From NCBI GenBank assembly GCA_965234405.1, contig OZ248346.1: a stretch of 64,000 bases of DNA; one strand, given 5' to 3'. The number at the start of each line of letters is the position of its first letter. Position 1 is the stretch's first letter. The translations under genes and the position numbers were made by a program. Positions 49,834 to 59,088 of the stretch are shown here, one piece after another. This DNA comes from Planktophila turicensis (GTDB lineage Bacteria; Actinomycetota; Actinomycetes; Nanopelagicales; Nanopelagicaceae). Below the pieces are notes generated by a model. It saw nothing but the letters and a program-made list of their open reading frames with translations. It was not told the origin of the DNA and searched no databases.

Positions 49834-51072
49834 ATGACAATGGAGTCAGCACTAGAAACAGCAAGAGCTCAGTTACGGCGAGCAGTAGAACTACTGAATC
49901 TCACTGAGAATGACTGGCAAACACTTTCGACTCCGCGTCGAATCCTCGAAGTAGCAGTTCCTCTGCGTCGAGATAATGGCAATGTCGAAATGTATAAAGG
50001 TTTTAGAGTTCAATATTCAACAACTCGCGGCCCATCTAAAGGTGGCGTTCGATTCCATCCGCAAATTGATATGGATGAAACCGTTGCGCTTGCAATGTTG
50101 ATGACATGGAAGTGCGCACTCACCAACCTTCCTTACGGTGGTGCAAAAGGTGGAATCGCAGTAGATGCGCACTCACTATCACTTGCTGAAAATGAGCGCC
50201 TAACCCGTCGCTATACATCAGAAATTCTGCCAATTATCGGTCCGGAACGTGACATCCCTGCACCTGACGTTGGAACAGACGAGCGCAACATGGCTTGGAT
50301 GATGGATACCTACTCTGTGAATGCCGGCTTCTCTGTGCCAGGAGTTGTAACCGGGAAGCCAATCGTTCTCGGCGGTTCTCTCGGCCGCACCTCAGCAACA
50401 GGTGACGGCGTTGCCATTTCAACAATTGAAGCGCTGCGCGTTAAAGGTATTGATCCCAAAGGTGCAACAGTTGCCATTCAAGGTTTTGGAAAAGTTGGAT
50501 ATTGGGCAGCAATTGCTCTTGAAAATCTTGGCCTCAAAGTCGTTGCGGTGAGCGATGTCAACGGCGGAGTCACTGGATTTTCCTCGGTCTCTGAATTGTG
50601 GAACCACTTCTTGTCCCAGGGTGATCTCAACGCCCCTGGCACAGACAAACTCACTCAAGATGAATTACTACACCTTGATGTAGATGTATTGATTCCTGCA
50701 GCTCTTGCAGACTCAGTTACTGGAACTTCTGCGCTGGGCATCAAAGCAAAAATCATCGTAGAAGGTGCTAACGCTCCGACTACCCCAGAAGGTGATGCGA
50801 TTCTTAACGATAAGAAAATTCTTGTTGTCCCAGATATTTTGGCAAACTCAGGTGGTGTAATCGTTTCTTACTTCGAGTGGGTGCAAGATAAGCAGAATTA
50901 CTTCTGGAGCGCTGAAGAAGTAAAACAGAACCTCAATGACATCATGATGAAATCCTTTAGAGAAGTTGAGCAAATGGCGACAGATAAGAACGTTTCTTGG
51001 CGCGAAGCCGCTCATATGATCGGTGTAGCCCGCGTTGCCGAAGCCCACAGATTACGTGGGTTATATCCGTAA
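49834..51072 (+). CDS. gdhA: Glutamate dehydrogenase (hexameric, class I)
   Basis: This 412-residue enzyme interconverts glutamate with 2-oxoglutarate and ammonium. It has YKGFRVQYSTTRGPSKGGVRFHPQ, MTWKCALTNLPYGGAKGGI (catalytic Lys), PERDIPAPDVGTDERNMAWMMD, GRTSATGDGVAIS and the Rossmann VAIQGFGKVGYWAAIALENLGL. The length fits the small (about 45 kDa) subunit class. A second in-frame ATG lies two codons downstream. It is 44 bases after the aminotransferase and may be co-transcribed; the aminotransferase would feed 2-oxoglutarate and glutamate exchange. Confidence 0.96.
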   Translation: MTMESALETARAQLRRAVELLNLTENDWQTLSTPRRILEVAVPLRRDNGNVEMYKGFRVQYSTTRGPSKGGVRFHPQIDMDETVALAMLMTWKCALTNLPYGGAKGGIAVDAHSLSLAENERLTRRYTSEILPIIGPERDIPAPDVGTDERNMAWMMDTYSVNAGFSVPGVVTGKPIVLGGSLGRTSATGDGVAISTIEALRVKGIDPKGATVAIQGFGKVGYWAAIALENLGLKVVAVSDVNGGVTGFSSVSELWNHFLSQGDLNAPGTDKLTQDELLHLDVDVLIPAALADSVTGTSALGIKAKIIVEGANAPTTPEGDAILNDKKILVVPDILANSGGVIVSYFEWVQDKQNYFWSAEEVKQNLNDIMMKSFREVEQMATDKNVSWREAAHMIGVARVAEAHRLRGLYP

Positions 51073-51074
51073 AA

Positions 51075-51817
51075 TTAAAGCTGCCACGCACGAACTCCGC
51101 CAGCAACTCCGGCAGAGTTCGGAACGATAACGACGTCATCGCCCATCAGGTTTAAGTCGCGCTGCTGAATGCTGTGTGAATTTCCGCCACCGATATAGAG
51201 GCGATCCCATAGAAACACTGGGCGAAGTTCAGAGACCATCAAGCGCACGCGACGTGACCAGAAGGTATTTCCCATGCGGTGACGTTCGCGATCTCCAATC
51301 CATGTGTCATATGTAGTGTTTCGGCGAACTGTTGCATGTGACATTTCAAAGTGTGGAGAAAGCTTTCCACCGTGGAAGACAGAGAATCCAAGTCCTGTTC
51401 CAAGTGTGAGCACAATTTCAAGACCTGAACCGGTAACAACGCCAGCACCATGTACTTCAGCATCGTTTAATACTTTTGCTGGCATGCCCAAACGTTCAGC
51501 AACTGCAGCTTCGGCATCAAATCCCCACCACTGATCTTTTAGTTCTTGATTCATACGTGTGTGCGGACCGGCATCATTGATGTAATGCGGAGTTGCAACA
51601 ACAACACCGTTACGAATCATTCCTGGCAAACCAACAGTGACGCGTGCTGCCTTAGGAAGTGAGGCAGCGATTTCTTGAACAGTATCGAGGAATCGCTCGG
51701 TTGAAAGAGGATAAGGAGTTTGCACGCGCGTTGGTGCTGCGTGCATAGTTCCGGATTCATCAAGCACGCAGCTCTTAATAAATAGCCCGCCGCAGTCGAT
51801 GGAGAGAGTGAATTGGC

Positions 51818-51821
<4 letters not shown>
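51075..51821 (-). CDS. Divergent ROK/polyphosphate-glucokinase-like protein
   Basis: A 248-residue sugar-kinase-fold protein: TLSIDCGGLFIKSCVLD is the phosphate-1 loop, VTVGLPGMIRNG, LNDAEVHGAG holds the putative catalytic Asp, VLTLGTGLGFSVFHGGKL is the second phosphate loop, and HFEMSHATVRRNTTYDTWIGDRERHRMGNTFW resembles the PPGK signature region. GGLFIK replaces the usual GGTxIK/GGSxIK. PPGK uses polyphosphate or ATP to phosphorylate glucose; divergence leaves the donor and substrate open. It overlaps the upstream gene by ATGA at 51818-51821. Confidence 0.72.
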
Positions 51822-52108
<287 letters not shown>

Positions 52109-52133
52109 TGAATAACGATACCGATAGTTAAGG

Positions 52134-52173
52134 TAAAAAAGAAAAGCCCCCGGTGTGAAAGGCACCGAGAGCT
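52134..52173 (-). terminator. Rho-independent terminator after tRNA-Arg
   Basis: On the minus strand an 11-bp stem (AGCTCTCGGTG with CACCGGGGGCT, two or three G-U pairs) with a 7-base loop is followed by a T-rich run at 52134-52144. It ends the tRNA-Arg transcript just before the ABM gene. Confidence 0.85.
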
Positions 52174-52180
52174 TAACTTG

Positions 52181-52253
52181 TGCGCGCGAAGGGATTCGAA
52201 CCCCTAACCTTCTGATCCGTAGTCAGATGCTCTATCCGTTGAGCTACGCACGC
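52181..52253 (-). tRNA. tRNA-Arg (anticodon ACG)
   Basis: A 73-base cloverleaf on the minus strand. GCGTGCG pairs with CGCGCGC, the anticodon loop CTACGGA places ACG at 52218-52220, and the T arm is GGTTCGAATCC. A34 should be changed to inosine by the TadA encoded at 37791. No encoded CCA. Confidence 0.97.
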
Positions 52254-52280
52254 TTATTGAATTGTGTATTGCGAATGCGA

Positions 52281-52309
52281 ATACTACAGGCTTTTTAACG
52301 CTCTGAAAA
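52281..52309 (-). promoter_or_regulatory. Predicted tRNA-Arg promoter
   Basis: On the minus strand TTTTCA (52304-52309) and TAGTAT (52281-52286) are 17 bases apart and end 27 bases before the tRNA 5' end, leaving a short leader for 5' processing. Confidence 0.45.
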
Positions 52310-52337
52310 ACTGACCTAAATCAGCGTAATTCGGTGC

Positions 52338-53774
52338 TTATCCACGCCATGACTGGCTGAGTGGGCGCCCCTCTGCATAACCAGATGCAGATTGAATTCC
52401 TACGACTGCGCGATCTGCAAACTCTGCAAGGTTATGTGCTCCTGCATATGTACATGATGAACGAAGTCCCGAAATAATTTCATCAATCAAATCTTCAACA
52501 CCTGGACGGTTTGGATCAAGGAACATCTTCGATGAAGAGATTCCTTCTTCAAAGAGTGACTTACGTGCGCGATCAAATGCATCTTCTTGTGAAGTACGTG
52601 CATTAACTGCGCGCTTTGATGCCATACCAAAGGATTCCTTATAAGCACGGCCCGAGCTATCGCGCATCAAGTCGCCAGGTGATTCATATGTTCCTGCAAA
52701 CCATGAACCGATCATTACCTGTGATGCACCGGCAGCGAGCGCCAGTGCGACATCGCGAGGATGGCGAACTCCGCCATCTGCCCAAACGTGTGCACCTAAC
52801 TTCTTTGCCTCTGCGGCACATTCAAGAACTGCAGAAAATTGTGGGCGGCCAACACCGGTCTGCATGCGAGTTGTGCACATTGCACCAGGTCCAACGCCAA
52901 CCTTAATAATGGTCGCTCCTGCAGCAACAAGATCGCGAACGCCATCTGCAGTTACTACGTTGCCAGCAACGATTGGGACATTGAGGTTGAGCTTTTTAAT
53001 CAGCTGTAGAGCTTCGATCATCTTCTTCTGATGTCCGTGTGCAGTATCGACAACAAGCACATCAGCCCCGGCAGCAACTAACTTTGCAGCCTTATCGGCT
53101 ACATCGCCATTGATCCCAACTGCTGCCGCAATACGAAGTTTGTTGTTCTTATCAACTGCAGGCGTATACAAAGTTGCACGAAGTGCGCCTACCTTGGTGA
53201 TAATTCCAACGAGTTCGCCATTTGCTGAAACCACTGGGGCAACGTTACGAAGACGTTCGTTGAGAAATTCAAATGCTTGGCGTGGATCAAGAGTGTCAGG
53301 CATTGTTGTGAGCTCTTGAGTCATGACTTGGCTGAGCTGAGTAAAGCGATCAACGCCGGCTAAATCATCTTCAGTAACGATGCCCACTGGTTTTTTGCCA
53401 TCGACAATGACGATTGCTCCATGTGCGCGCTTATGGATAAGAGATGCGGCATCAGCAACTGTCTCTTTCAGAGTCAGAGTGATGGGTGTTTCAAAGAATG
53501 TGTGGCGCGCTTTAACGGATGCGATGACGTCAGCGACGACAGGGATCGGAATATCTTGAGGAATAACAACCATTCCACCGCGGCGGGCCATGGTTTCAGC
53601 CATACGGCGACCGGCAATCGCGGTCATATTTGCAACGACTAGAGGGATTGTTGTTCCACTGCCATCGTTGGAAGTGAGATCAACTTCCATGCGGCTAGTG
53701 AGTTCCGAACTGCTGGGAACCATGAATACATCGTCATAAGTGAGGTCATAGACCGGCTGGTTGATAAATCGCAC
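52338..53774 (-). CDS. guaB1: GuaB1-type GMP reductase (IMPDH family)
   Basis: This 478-residue protein is of the IMP dehydrogenase-like GuaB1 family of Actinobacteria, whose Mycobacterium member has been shown to be a GMP reductase (GMP to IMP, NADPH). It contains YDLTYDDVFMVPSSS, a CBS-domain pair at ~90-200 (HGAIVIVDGKKPVGIVTEDDL), VDTAHGHQKKM and the active-site loop GVGPGAMCTTRMQTG (Cys). The open frame extends to 53822 and would overlap the GH20 start; GTG at 53774, giving RFINQPVYDLT, fits the family. It returns guanine nucleotides to IMP for the AMP branch. Confidence 0.9.
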   Translation of the reverse strand: MRFINQPVYDLTYDDVFMVPSSSELTSRMEVDLTSNDGSGTTIPLVVANMTAIAGRRMAETMARRGGMVVIPQDIPIPVVADVIASVKARHTFFETPITLTLKETVADAASLIHKRAHGAIVIVDGKKPVGIVTEDDLAGVDRFTQLSQVMTQELTTMPDTLDPRQAFEFLNERLRNVAPVVSANGELVGIITKVGALRATLYTPAVDKNNKLRIAAAVGINGDVADKAAKLVAAGADVLVVDTAHGHQKKMIEALQLIKKLNLNVPIVAGNVVTADGVRDLVAAGATIIKVGVGPGAMCTTRMQTGVGRPQFSAVLECAAEAKKLGAHVWADGGVRHPRDVALALAAGASQVMIGSWFAGTYESPGDLMRDSSGRAYKESFGMASKRAVNARTSQEDAFDRARKSLFEEGISSSKMFLDPNRPGVEDLIDEIISGLRSSCTYAGAHNLAEFADRAVVGIQSASGYAEGRPLSQSWRG

Positions 53775-53820
53775 GTACTGAAGCCTACCGCCGATAAGGC
53801 AGGGGCGACATAATCGCCTC

Positions 53821-55041
53821 ATGATGCGCTGGCGTGGAGCGATGCTCGATATATCTCGCCACTATTTTGATGCCGCCTTTATCAAGAAGACCATCTCGGC
53901 TCTGGCCGCCTTTGATTACAACACTCTTCATCTGCACCTCACCGATGACCAGGGGTGGAGACTGGAAAGCAAAGTATTTCCGCGCCTTCATGAAGTCGGT
54001 TCTGTACGCAAGCAAAGCCAAAATAACCACGGACTACTCGAGCCTACCTATGATGGCAAAGAACATTCTGGATATCTGACCCATGCTGATGTCCGCGACA
54101 TTGTGAGCCATGCGCACTCACTTGGGATGCAGGTTGTTCCTGAAATCAATATCCCAGGACATACCGGTGCACTCTTAGCTGCATATCCGCAATACGGAAT
54201 CAACCAGAACAGCGTTGAAGTCAGCGGTCGCTGGGGAATCTCGGATTACTTGCTCCGCCCATTTCCAGAAACTTTTGAATTCCTTACCAAAGTATTTGAA
54301 GAAGTTGCCGAACTCTTTCCATCTGAATATATCCATGTCGGCGGAGATGAATCGCTGATCGATAACTGGCTGCAAGATCCTGAAGTTGTTGCCTTTATGA
54401 AAGAAAATGGATTTGCCACTACTAAAGAGCTCTTCATCTTCTTCATGAAAGAAGTAGAGAAGATTATTTCGGGCTTGGGTAAGAAGATGATTACTTGGGA
54501 TGATGCATTTGCCTTTGATCCCGAGCAGGCAACCCAAGCAACGGTTATGTCATGGCGTGGAGCTGCAATTGCTCATATTGCACTCGACCATAAACGCGAA
54601 GTAATTCAAGGGCCAGTCTTTCCAACCTACTTTGATTACGCACAAGAAGTCTCTGAAGATGAACCGCTAGCAATTGGTGGGCCAGTAACTCTTGAAGATG
54701 TCTTGGCATTTACTCCTCTGGCCGGAGTCACTGGAGTTCAATTCCAACTCTGGAGTGAATACATCCAAACCCCAATGCATGCCGAGTACATGATGTGGCC
54801 TCGAGCTGCTGCTCTCGCATTTCGTTGTTGGGGTGAAGGCAAAGACTTCGAAAGCTATTTTGCCGAACGCAAACCTAAACTCGATGCGCTGGGCGTGACC
54901 ATTCGCGATTTAAACCCTCTAAAGCGAGCCAAAATCGCACACTTGGGCATCGGTGCTTACTACCGGGGTTTTGATACCGCTTCAATGATGGAAGCTCTTG
55001 AGAAATCAGCAGTTGCCGGAGAAGTCGCGCACGATTTCTAA
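53821..55041 (+). CDS. Intracellular GH20 beta-N-acetylhexosaminidase
   Basis: This 406-residue glycosidase cleaves terminal GlcNAc or GalNAc by the substrate-assisted mechanism. The catalytic barrel opens RWRGAMLDISRHYFD, then LHLHLTDDQGWRLE, VPEINIPGHTGALLAAYP, and IHVGGDES with the Asp177/Glu178 pair. Trp residues in SWRGAA and FQLWSEYIQTP line the sugar site. It begins directly with the barrel: there is no signal peptide and no N-terminal GH20b domain, so it should act on imported oligosaccharides. A CATAAT box 6 bases before ATG suggests a leaderless mRNA. It is the outermost gene of the amino-sugar locus, divergent from guaB1. Confidence 0.92.
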   Translation: MMRWRGAMLDISRHYFDAAFIKKTISALAAFDYNTLHLHLTDDQGWRLESKVFPRLHEVGSVRKQSQNNHGLLEPTYDGKEHSGYLTHADVRDIVSHAHSLGMQVVPEINIPGHTGALLAAYPQYGINQNSVEVSGRWGISDYLLRPFPETFEFLTKVFEEVAELFPSEYIHVGGDESLIDNWLQDPEVVAFMKENGFATTKELFIFFMKEVEKIISGLGKKMITWDDAFAFDPEQATQATVMSWRGAAIAHIALDHKREVIQGPVFPTYFDYAQEVSEDEPLAIGGPVTLEDVLAFTPLAGVTGVQFQLWSEYIQTPMHAEYMMWPRAAALAFRCWGEGKDFESYFAERKPKLDALGVTIRDLNPLKRAKIAHLGIGAYYRGFDTASMMEALEKSAVAGEVAHDF

Positions 55042-55643
55042 AGTTTCTTAGCAACTCCGATTTCACCAGGGCGCTCAAAGATCACGTGATACCCAACTGC
55101 TTTGTAGAAAGCCAACGCATCTAAATTCTTAGAGCTCAGAATGAGATGAACTCCAGCAGAACCTGCGCTGCGGAGCGAATCTTCCATCGCTGTCATCAGT
55201 TTCTTACCCCAGCCCTTGCCCTGCATCTCAGATACAAGATTGATGTGCGCATGGGAAGGAAACTCTTCAAGATATTCAGTTGGTGATTGAAGTGGATTGT
55301 GAATCAGATGAGTTAGACGTTCATCCCGGCTCCAATTTTCCTTCAATGCCACATCTGGTTTTTTGTAACTGAGCTGCTTCTCAGGCCACCAAGTTGCTTC
55401 AGCAACAGTTTCGAATGAAGTCGTATCAAGAGTTGCGATGCAGTAACCAAGCGCTTCGCCTGTTTCGCTCTGCACGACAAAGCAATGTTCAGGCGATAGA
55501 TGCAAGTATGGACCAACCCAGATATCGCCTAGTAAGTCGGGTTGTTCGAAAATGCCTGTCGCATCTTTTCCAGAGTCGCCTGTAAGAACGCAGATTTCGT
55601 AAAGGCGGTCTTGATCTGCCTTTGTAGCTAGTCGAATATCCAT
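55038..55643 (-). CDS. GNAT-family N-acetyltransferase
   Basis: A 201-residue acetyltransferase with a GNAT core at ~90-200: HINLVSEMQGKGWGKKLMTAMEDSLRSAGSAGVHLILSSKNLDALAFYKAVGYHVIFE, where Q-G-K-G-W-G-K is the acetyl-CoA pyrophosphate loop. The N-terminal half (IRLATKADQDRLYEICVLTGDSGKDA) resembles GNATs found beside hexosaminidases in several bacteria, so amino-sugar or glucosamine acetylation is possible but unproven. It converges on the GH20 gene and is followed on its operon side by the aldolase (3 bases). Confidence 0.85.
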   Translation of the reverse strand: MDIRLATKADQDRLYEICVLTGDSGKDATGIFEQPDLLGDIWVGPYLHLSPEHCFVVQSETGEALGYCIATLDTTSFETVAEATWWPEKQLSYKKPDVALKENWSRDERLTHLIHNPLQSPTEYLEEFPSHAHINLVSEMQGKGWGKKLMTAMEDSLRSAGSAGVHLILSSKNLDALAFYKAVGYHVIFERPGEIGVAKKL

Positions 55644-55645
55644 GT

Positions 55646-56476
55646 TTACTTCAATAGCGCTAGAAGACGTGCAACTTCTGAGGCAACTGCGTCGCGACCT
55701 GGAGCGATGTACTTGCGAGGATCTACCAACTTGGAATTAGCGCCAAGTGCTTCACGGATCTCGTGGGTGAAAACGTTATTGAGGTGGGTAGCAATGTTGA
55801 TCTTGCTCATTCCAGCCTTGACTGCTTTCTGTAAATCAGGATCGCTCACACCAGATGAACCATGGAGAACCAATGGCACAGCGACAGTACGAGCGATTTC
55901 AGAGATGAGATCAAAATCTAGAGTGGCATCACGAGTGGTCATGGCATGGGAAGAACCAACGGCCACGGCCAATAAATCAGCGCCAGTAGCCTCTGCGAAG
56001 GCCTTTGCCTCAAGTGGATTGGTGCGAACTCCTGGGGCGTGAACGCCATCCTTGCCGCCGACTTCACCGATTTCTACTTCGAGGGTTGCACCGTAACTCT
56101 TGCAGAGCTCTGCCATGCGCGCACTTGCTGCCACATTGTCAGCATAAGAAAGCTTTGAACCATCGAACATCACTGAGTCATAACCGAGATCAAGTGCTTC
56201 TTTAACCAGATCTTCGCTTTCTGCATGGTCTAGGTGAACTGAAACTGGCACAGATGAAGATTCTGCAATGGCAATTGTTGCAACAGAGATTGGCTTAAGG
56301 GCTTTGTGATAGCTGACGCAGTTTTCACTGATCTGCAAAATGACAGGAAGTTTTGCCAATTCAGCGCCAGCAACGAGTGCCTCAGCATGTTCGAGCAAGA
56401 TGACGTTAAATGCGCCAACAGCAGATCCTGCGCTCTTGGCATCGAGTACTAACTTGCCTGCATTTGTGCGTGACAT
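55646..56476 (-). CDS. Short class II aldolase (KbaY/GatY-like)
   Basis: A 276-residue class IIb aldolase: GAFNVILLEHAEALVAGAE, zinc-binding VHLDHAESEDLVKEALDLGYDSVMFDGS, EIGEVGGKDG, AVAVGSSHAMT and LHGSSGVSDPDLQKAVKAGMSKINIATHLNN. The length and the region around HGSSG are closer to tagatose-bisphosphate aldolases (KbaY, GatY) than to the housekeeping Fba at 17938, which has FHGGSG. In this locus it could split tagatose 1,6-bisphosphate from GalNAc breakdown. A good Shine-Dalgarno (AAGGAG) precedes ATG, 8 bases after the DeoR gene. Substrate is inferred. Confidence 0.82.
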   Translation of the reverse strand: MSRTNAGKLVLDAKSAGSAVGAFNVILLEHAEALVAGAELAKLPVILQISENCVSYHKALKPISVATIAIAESSSVPVSVHLDHAESEDLVKEALDLGYDSVMFDGSKLSYADNVAASARMAELCKSYGATLEVEIGEVGGKDGVHAPGVRTNPLEAKAFAEATGADLLAVAVGSSHAMTTRDATLDFDLISEIARTVAVPLVLHGSSGVSDPDLQKAVKAGMSKINIATHLNNVFTHEIREALGANSKLVDPRKYIAPGRDAVASEVARLLALLK

Positions 56477-56484
56477 GGCGCTCC

Positions 56485-57279
56485 TTAGACAATCACAATC
56501 TCGACGCCAAGTGCGCGAAAATCTTTAACAATCTTTGGGTCGATTCCGTCATCGGTAATCAGAACATCAATCTCGCTAATTGGGCGGATTGATGCGAATG
56601 CACTCTTTGCAAACTTTGAGCTATCGGTGACGACAACAATCTTGCGGGCACGTGCAGCAATCTGGCGATTCACACGCGCTTCATCTTCATGTCGAGCTGC
56701 AGCGCCAATTACTGAATCAATTGCCTCAACACCAAGGAAAGCGATATCAATATTTACTTCCTTCAAAACTTCTTCAGCAAATGGCCCTGTCAGTTCGTAA
56801 GACTGTGGGCGAGCAACTCCGCCAGTGACAACAATCTTGATTTGGTGGCGAACAGTTAATTCGGCAGCGATATTAACCGCGTTCGTTACAACTGTAAGCG
56901 CTGGCTGAAGTTCTGAAGGATCACCGGGTGCGAACTCAGAACGAGCGACAATCGCGCGAGCAACCGCCGTAGTAGTTGTTCCACCGTTGATTCCGATGAT
57001 GTCATTCCTAGAAACCATCTCGGCCGCGGCTTCAGCGATGCGCTGCTTAACCTCATCGTCTTTAGCTACTTTGTAGGTAAGCGGAAGACCAAGAGAACCA
57101 CCCGTGGCAACTGCGCCTCCGTGGGTACGCGATAGCAATTGCTTCTTAGCTAGCGAATCAAAGTCGCGGCGGATAGTTGCTGCTGAAACCTTGAGAGAGT
57201 TAGCAACATCTTCAACTTCTACGCTGCCTTTTTCGACAACTATCTCCAGGATTCTGGAGAGTCGTTCTTGTCTACTCAC
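56485..57279 (-). CDS. DeoR-family transcription regulator
   Basis: A 264-residue regulator. The N-terminal winged helix (RLSRILEIVVEKGSVEVEDVANSLKVSAATIRRDFDSLAKKQLLSRTHGGAV, residues ~5-57) is the classical DeoR motif. The C-terminal sugar-phosphate sensor has IGINGGTTTTAVARAI, TGPFAEEVLKEVNIDIAFLGVEAID and KIVVVTDSSKFAKSAFA. It should repress the amino-sugar locus until a phosphorylated intermediate binds. AgaR of proteobacterial GalNAc loci is of the same family. GTG start, overlapping the permease stop (GTGA). Confidence 0.93.
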   Translation of the reverse strand: MSRQERLSRILEIVVEKGSVEVEDVANSLKVSAATIRRDFDSLAKKQLLSRTHGGAVATGGSLGLPLTYKVAKDDEVKQRIAEAAAEMVSRNDIIGINGGTTTTAVARAIVARSEFAPGDPSELQPALTVVTNAVNIAAELTVRHQIKIVVTGGVARPQSYELTGPFAEEVLKEVNIDIAFLGVEAIDSVIGAAARHEDEARVNRQIAARARKIVVVTDSSKFAKSAFASIRPISEIDVLITDDGIDPKIVKDFRALGVEIVIV

Positions 57280-58130
57280 TTCACGCTACCGGCAGTAAGT
57301 CCGCCAACCAACCACTTCTCAATAAGTGCGAAGAGAACAACGACTGGAACGATCGCGATGATTGAACCGGCGAAGAGGTAGTTCCACTGAACTTGGTATT
57401 GACCAATCAGTGATGTGAGGCCGACAGTAAGTGGTTCACGCTCAGGAGATGATGTCAGGGTCAGTGCAATCACGAACTCGTTCCAAGCTGCGATAAAGGT
57501 GAAGATAAATGCGGTGACAAGCCCTGGTAGCGCCAAAGGCAAGACGATACGAGTAAGCGTTGTAAATCTATTACAGCCATCGATCCACGCCGCCTCTTCG
57601 ATCTCTTTCGGAATACTTGAGAAGAAGCTGGAGAGAATCCAGATGGAGAAGGCCATATTGAAAGCGGCATAAATCAGAATTAACGCAAGGTAGGTATCAA
57701 CCAAACCAAACTTAACGATTTCGCGGAAGATTCCAACAACGAGAGCGGTTGGTGCAAACATCTGAGTAACGAGTACAAGGAGTAAGAAGAGCTTCTTACC
57801 GCGGAAATCATTACGCGCCACATAGTAAGCAGCAGGCACTGCAATGAAGATAACAATGATGGTTGCAGAAATTGAGATGATGAATGAGCTCTTAATAAAG
57901 CCCATCAGCGGAATCTCTTTCCAGACGCCGATGAAGTTATCGAAGGCCCACTTCTTTGGCAGATAAGTCGAAGGAATTGCCGTGATCTCTTCCTTTGGCT
58001 TAAGGGCCGTTAAAAGCATCTGTAGGTATGGCGCGAAGAAGAGGAAGCCCATAGTCCACGCTGAAATAGTGAGCGAGACCTTCTTGCCTGTGAAGCGCTT
58101 ATGGCGCTTAGGAACCACGAGAGTAGTCAT
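57276..58130 (-). CDS. Carbohydrate ABC transporter permease (MalG-type)
   Basis: A 284-residue CUT1 inner-membrane permease with six predicted segments and the EAA loop EEAAWIDGCNRFTTLTRIVLPLALPGLVTAF that docks the ATPase. It starts with a basic cytoplasmic stretch (VVPKRHKRFTGKKVS). It overlaps the MalF-type permease by one base and the regulator by four. Together with the binding protein at 59152 it should import amino-sugar oligomers. No ATPase is in the locus. Confidence 0.93.
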   Translation of the reverse strand: MTTLVVPKRHKRFTGKKVSLTISAWTMGFLFFAPYLQMLLTALKPKEEITAIPSTYLPKKWAFDNFIGVWKEIPLMGFIKSSFIISISATIIVIFIAVPAAYYVARNDFRGKKLFLLLVLVTQMFAPTALVVGIFREIVKFGLVDTYLALILIYAAFNMAFSIWILSSFFSSIPKEIEEAAWIDGCNRFTTLTRIVLPLALPGLVTAFIFTFIAAWNEFVIALTLTSSPEREPLTVGLTSLIGQYQVQWNYLFAGSIIAIVPVVVLFALIEKWLVGGLTAGSVK

Positions 58131-59017
58131 TAGTTCTGCTCCTGATTCTTTGACGCCTTAAGGAAGAGGCCGATGAAGACCAGAATGATTGCGAAGTTGA
58201 TGGCTGCCATCGATGCGGACTGCCCTACATCTTGATCGCGGAAGGAGATCTTGTAGGCCAAAGTCGTTGTCGTATCTGTTTCATACCCCGGTCCACCCAT
58301 GGTGATAACCCAGATGATTGGGAATGAGTTAAAGACGTTGATCAGGTTAATGACCGCTGCGACAAAGAGTGAAGGCTTAAGGAGCGGGAAGATGATGTGG
58401 CGATAGTTCTTCCAAGGAGATGCTCCATCAACTTTTGATGCTTCCATGATGTCGCTAGGGACGGTTGAAAGTCCTGCGAGAATTACAAATGATGTAAATG
58501 GAATCGAAACAAAGACAGCAACGACCATCAGCCAAGCAAATGATTGCTTTGTATTTGCAAGCCAGTCGATTGGTTCTTTGAGTAGACCGAAATCCATCGC
58601 GATCTCATTGAGAACGCCGTAATAAGCGTCGAGGATCCATTTCCAGACAGTTGATGTCATAACAAGGGAGGCTGCCCAAGGAATGATGATTGCCCAGCGA
58701 ACTACTTTGCGACCTGGATATTTTGCATTGAGAAGCTGCGCAACAGGTAGCGAAATAATCATTGTAAAGAAGACAACACCGAGCACCCAGACGAGTGTAC
58801 GAATCAGAACATTCGGAAGATCTGGATTATCAAGAAGTGTTGAGAAGTTTTCAAAACCGGCCCAGCCTTTAACGGCGCCAGTTGAACCAACATCTTGGAA
58901 AGATGTGCGGAGCATTTCAAATGCTGGCCACACAACGAAAACTAAAATCATGAGAAGCGCTGGAGCAATCCATGGCAAGGCACCTAACCGAGATTTGTTA
59001 GCTGAACGCTGTGCCAT
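58130..59017 (-). CDS. Carbohydrate ABC transporter permease (MalF-type)
   Basis: A 295-residue CUT1 permease with six predicted segments and the EAA loop DIMEASKVDGASPWKNYRHIIFPLLKPSLFVA. The first segment, APALLMILVFVVWPAFEMLRTSFQ, is typical of the MalF-type start without the extra MalF loop. An AGGAG Shine-Dalgarno precedes ATG at 59017. It lies 134 bases downstream of the binding-protein gene, with a strong hairpin in between. Confidence 0.93.
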   Translation of the reverse strand: MAQRSANKSRLGALPWIAPALLMILVFVVWPAFEMLRTSFQDVGSTGAVKGWAGFENFSTLLDNPDLPNVLIRTLVWVLGVVFFTMIISLPVAQLLNAKYPGRKVVRWAIIIPWAASLVMTSTVWKWILDAYYGVLNEIAMDFGLLKEPIDWLANTKQSFAWLMVVAVFVSIPFTSFVILAGLSTVPSDIMEASKVDGASPWKNYRHIIFPLLKPSLFVAAVINLINVFNSFPIIWVITMGGPGYETDTTTTLAYKISFRDQDVGQSASMAAINFAIILVFIGLFLKASKNQEQN

Positions 59018-59088
59018 TTGAAAATGCTCCTATGTGTCTTGCGAATACTTGCGGAATTCTATTGCTTTGCTTAATCGAAAAGTAGAGC

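Noticed and set aside
53775..53822. Longer start for guaB1
   Set aside because: It would overlap the divergent GH20 start; family members begin RFINQPVYDLT, which follows the GTG at 53774.
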